Origin: Hypsibius dujardini
Lineage: Eukaryota > Tardigrada > Eutardigrada > Parachela > Hypsibiidae
Reading direction: 5' to 3'
Assembly: GCA_001579985.1 (NCBI GenBank)
Contig: LRSR01002979.1
Location: 1-28,795 of the forward strand
DNA: 28,795 bases
The notes under the pieces were generated by a model that had not been told where the DNA came from, ran no database searches, and worked only from the letters and a program-made list of their open reading frames with translations. This document shows positions 27,915 to 28,795 of this stretch, piece by piece; the stretch's first letter is position 1, and the number at the start of each line of letters is the position of its first letter. A program made the translations under genes and the position numbers.

Positions 27915-28611
27915 GCAGGCAGGCAGGCAGGTAGATAGACAGACAGGCAGGTAGATAGACAGACAGAAAGAAAATATACGTACGGAATGCAGAAATTTAG
28001 TGCACAGTTATTCGGACCTCTAGGTGACTGAACGAAGCGAACGGACCGACGTTTCGAAAATCTATCACTCTGAAGTTCCAGTAAAAGGCAGACAGCCAAG
28101 CGGTCAAAATCCCAAATCATCTTCCTATTCGGAATTACGACGAGTTGACCGTGCCGAGGATCTTCGCGAAACTTCTTCGCTCATTGACCACCGTACTGAT
28201 ATCCGTGAAAACTTTGAAGGACCAATCAAAGCCAGTCAGCCTACTTCGAGTACCAATCGGATTGATAACACCGAACGAGTGGAGGAATTTCGTAGTTCCC
28301 AGACTTTCCAGTCCGGGCAGAGTGGTCCTGTACAGCCGGCGCGGGGAACTGATGCTGATACTGAAAGGTCCACCAAGCGAACTGACGCCACTAGCATGGT
28401 GACAACCTCCGAGATCACGGTGAATGGGGTGAAGAGTCCATCTCCACCGCCACTCGGACAGACGGAGCAGAGAGTCAAAGGAAACAAGGAACGAGTGACG
28501 ATCGATGACCGTTATCGGGTGGTAGGACGAAGTGATGAACAGCAGCAGCCGCGGCCGCAAACTTTCTATAGTGGTACGGATCAACAGACGACGGGTCAAA
28601 GTAACGTCAAG
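21720..28611 (+). CDS. Unrecognised charged repeat protein, 8 exons found, continues past the window
   Basis: I do not recognise this family. Exons: 21720-21836, 23285-23428 (start uncertain), 23624-23833, 24195-24452, 24740-24931, 25184-25273, 26276-27757, 28024-28611. Together they give at least 1027 aa. The start ATG has A at -3 and G at +4. The N-terminus is MVVAVQTGEPITAIIPARPS. Exon 3 contains a compact-looking, possibly folded stretch (KIECTLGEDGNLVVKIRG, IKLPDGWQLKEI). Exons 4-6 are acidic or Ser/Arg-rich. Exon 7 has a His/Asp-rich start, then eight ~32-residue repeats, then degenerate copies of an ERTD motif that continue into exon 8. No signal peptide, membrane span or catalytic motif is visible. 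Composition (Arg, Glu, Asp, Thr, Ser) suggests a mostly disordered cytoplasmic, cytoskeletal or nuclear protein. The last donor, GTGAGT at 28612, shows that more exons lie to the right. Confidence 0.75.
21848..22127. repeat. Minisatellite with 20-, 23- and 26-bp units, about 13 copies
   Basis: The unit is GTGGGTTGTCTGAGTCTTCG. Variants carry 3-bp insertions (GTGGTGAG, GAGGAGCC). It starts 12 bases after the donor of exon 1 of the repeat-protein gene. A minus-strand frame through it is only a shadow of the repeat. Confidence 0.92.
22830..23060. mobile_element. 231-bp foldback element with two 97-base arms
   Basis: The left arm 22830-22926 and right arm 22964-23060 are inverted copies with scattered mismatches. 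They share TGAGGCAAAG at the outer ends and GCTTGATTTTTTGATT at the inner ends, with a 37-base loop. TA dinucleotides occur at or within one base of both outer ends, as for TA-targeting transposons. No coding capacity is seen. Confidence 0.8.
23560..23597. repeat. (CT)n tract near an acceptor
   Basis: A pure CT run ends 26 bases before the start of the 23624 exon of the repeat-protein gene and may serve as part of its polypyrimidine tract. Confidence 0.7.
24589..24700. repeat. (ACAG)n/(ACAC)n microsatellite in the repeat-protein gene
   Basis: About fifteen CAGA units, then CACAGA and CAGG units, end 39 bases before the acceptor at 24738-24739. The transcript strand therefore carries dozens of CAG trinucleotides upstream of the true acceptor. 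Confidence 0.9.
25274..26275 (+). other. 1-kb intron of the repeat-protein gene, no recognised content
   Basis: It lies between the 25184-25273 exon and the large repeat exon. It is AT-rich, with no repeats, inverted structures or coding exons that I could support. It ends in a good acceptor, TTTTATTTGGCAG. Confidence 0.6.
26510..27240 (+). repeat. Eight coding tandem repeats of about 32 residues
   Basis: Units begin at 26510, 26600, 26702, 26798, 26894, 26987, 27083 and 27179, and are 90-102 bases long. The consensus is E-L-Y-R-E-D-I-Y-G-P-D-G-K-R-R, followed by one of two spacers and then R-T/S-D/E-Q-T-T-E-R. Spacer A (LPGTGSV) and spacer B (SPRGRDLD) alternate in units 3-6, so units 3-4 and 5-6 are copies of a 64-residue pair. 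Unit 8 is truncated after IYGP. Confidence 0.92.
27832..27966. repeat. (ACAG)n/(GCAG)n/(ATAG)n microsatellite
   Basis: A compound CAGA, CAGG and TAGA array fills the intron between the large repeat exon and the 28024 exon. Confidence 0.9.
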
Positions 28612-28771
28612 GTGAGTTGATCTTTGGGGTTGTGGTGGCAAAAATATATACTCCGAATGCATAGCAAACTTTGGCGGTATTTACAAGTGGAGCATATTTA
28701 TACTTGAGCCTTCCTTTGGCACCAAGGTTCATTGAGGCAGCAACGATCTAATTCTCGTATGTATACTTCCA

Positions 28772-28795
28772 TGTCTGTCTGTCTGTCTGTCTGTC
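28772..28795. repeat. (CTGT)n microsatellite at the window edge
   Basis: CTGT units run off the right end, within the intron that starts at 28612. Confidence 0.85.

Overview
The window is nuclear DNA from an animal. The genes are intron-rich with GT-AG introns of about 60 bp to over 1 kb, and the proteins are typical metazoan families. A flatworm, possibly a tapeworm or fluke, seems the best guess. The reasons are small divergent intron-rich genes, abundant CTGT/ACAG tetranucleotide arrays in introns, and very short intergenic gaps. This is inference; no marker in the window fixes the species. All exon models below were built by hand from frame continuity, splice consensus, and remembered conserved motifs of each family. 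Each complete model sums to a multiple of three.

Layout. (1) Positions 1-6609, minus strand: a complete protein kinase N (PKN/PRK) gene with three HR1 repeats, a C2-like domain, and an AGC kinase. Its stop codon sits on the first three bases of the window. (2) 6610-9204: the PKN leader (with a 12-codon upstream ORF) and the head-to-head gap to the next gene. (3) 9205-11431, plus strand: geranylgeranyl diphosphate synthase in nine exons. A short inverted-repeat element lies exactly at one splice donor. (4) 12292-16543, plus strand: translation elongation factor 2 in eight exons. The first coding exon is only the ATG. One intron carries a convincing box C/D snoRNA and another a possible H/ACA snoRNA. 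(5) 16886-20530, plus strand: a polycystin-2 type channel in eleven exons, starting only 342 bp after the eEF2 stop. It has a Thr-rich extracellular insertion and a degenerate EF-hand region. (6) 21720 to beyond the right edge, plus strand: an unrecognised gene encoding a charged, probably disordered protein. It has eight ~32-residue tandem repeats built around R-E-D-I-Y-G-P, and every exon found is phase 0.

The five genes do not form an obvious pathway. Geranylgeranyl diphosphate can prenylate Rho GTPases, which activate PKN through its HR1 repeats, but their adjacency is probably chance. Non-coding DNA holds three different inverted-repeat (MITE-like or foldback) elements, two minisatellites, and many CTGT arrays.

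The most original items are the repeat protein gene at the right, the intronic snoRNA in eEF2 whose guide matches a conserved large-subunit rRNA segment, and the transposon insertion that duplicated a splice donor in the prenyl synthase gene.
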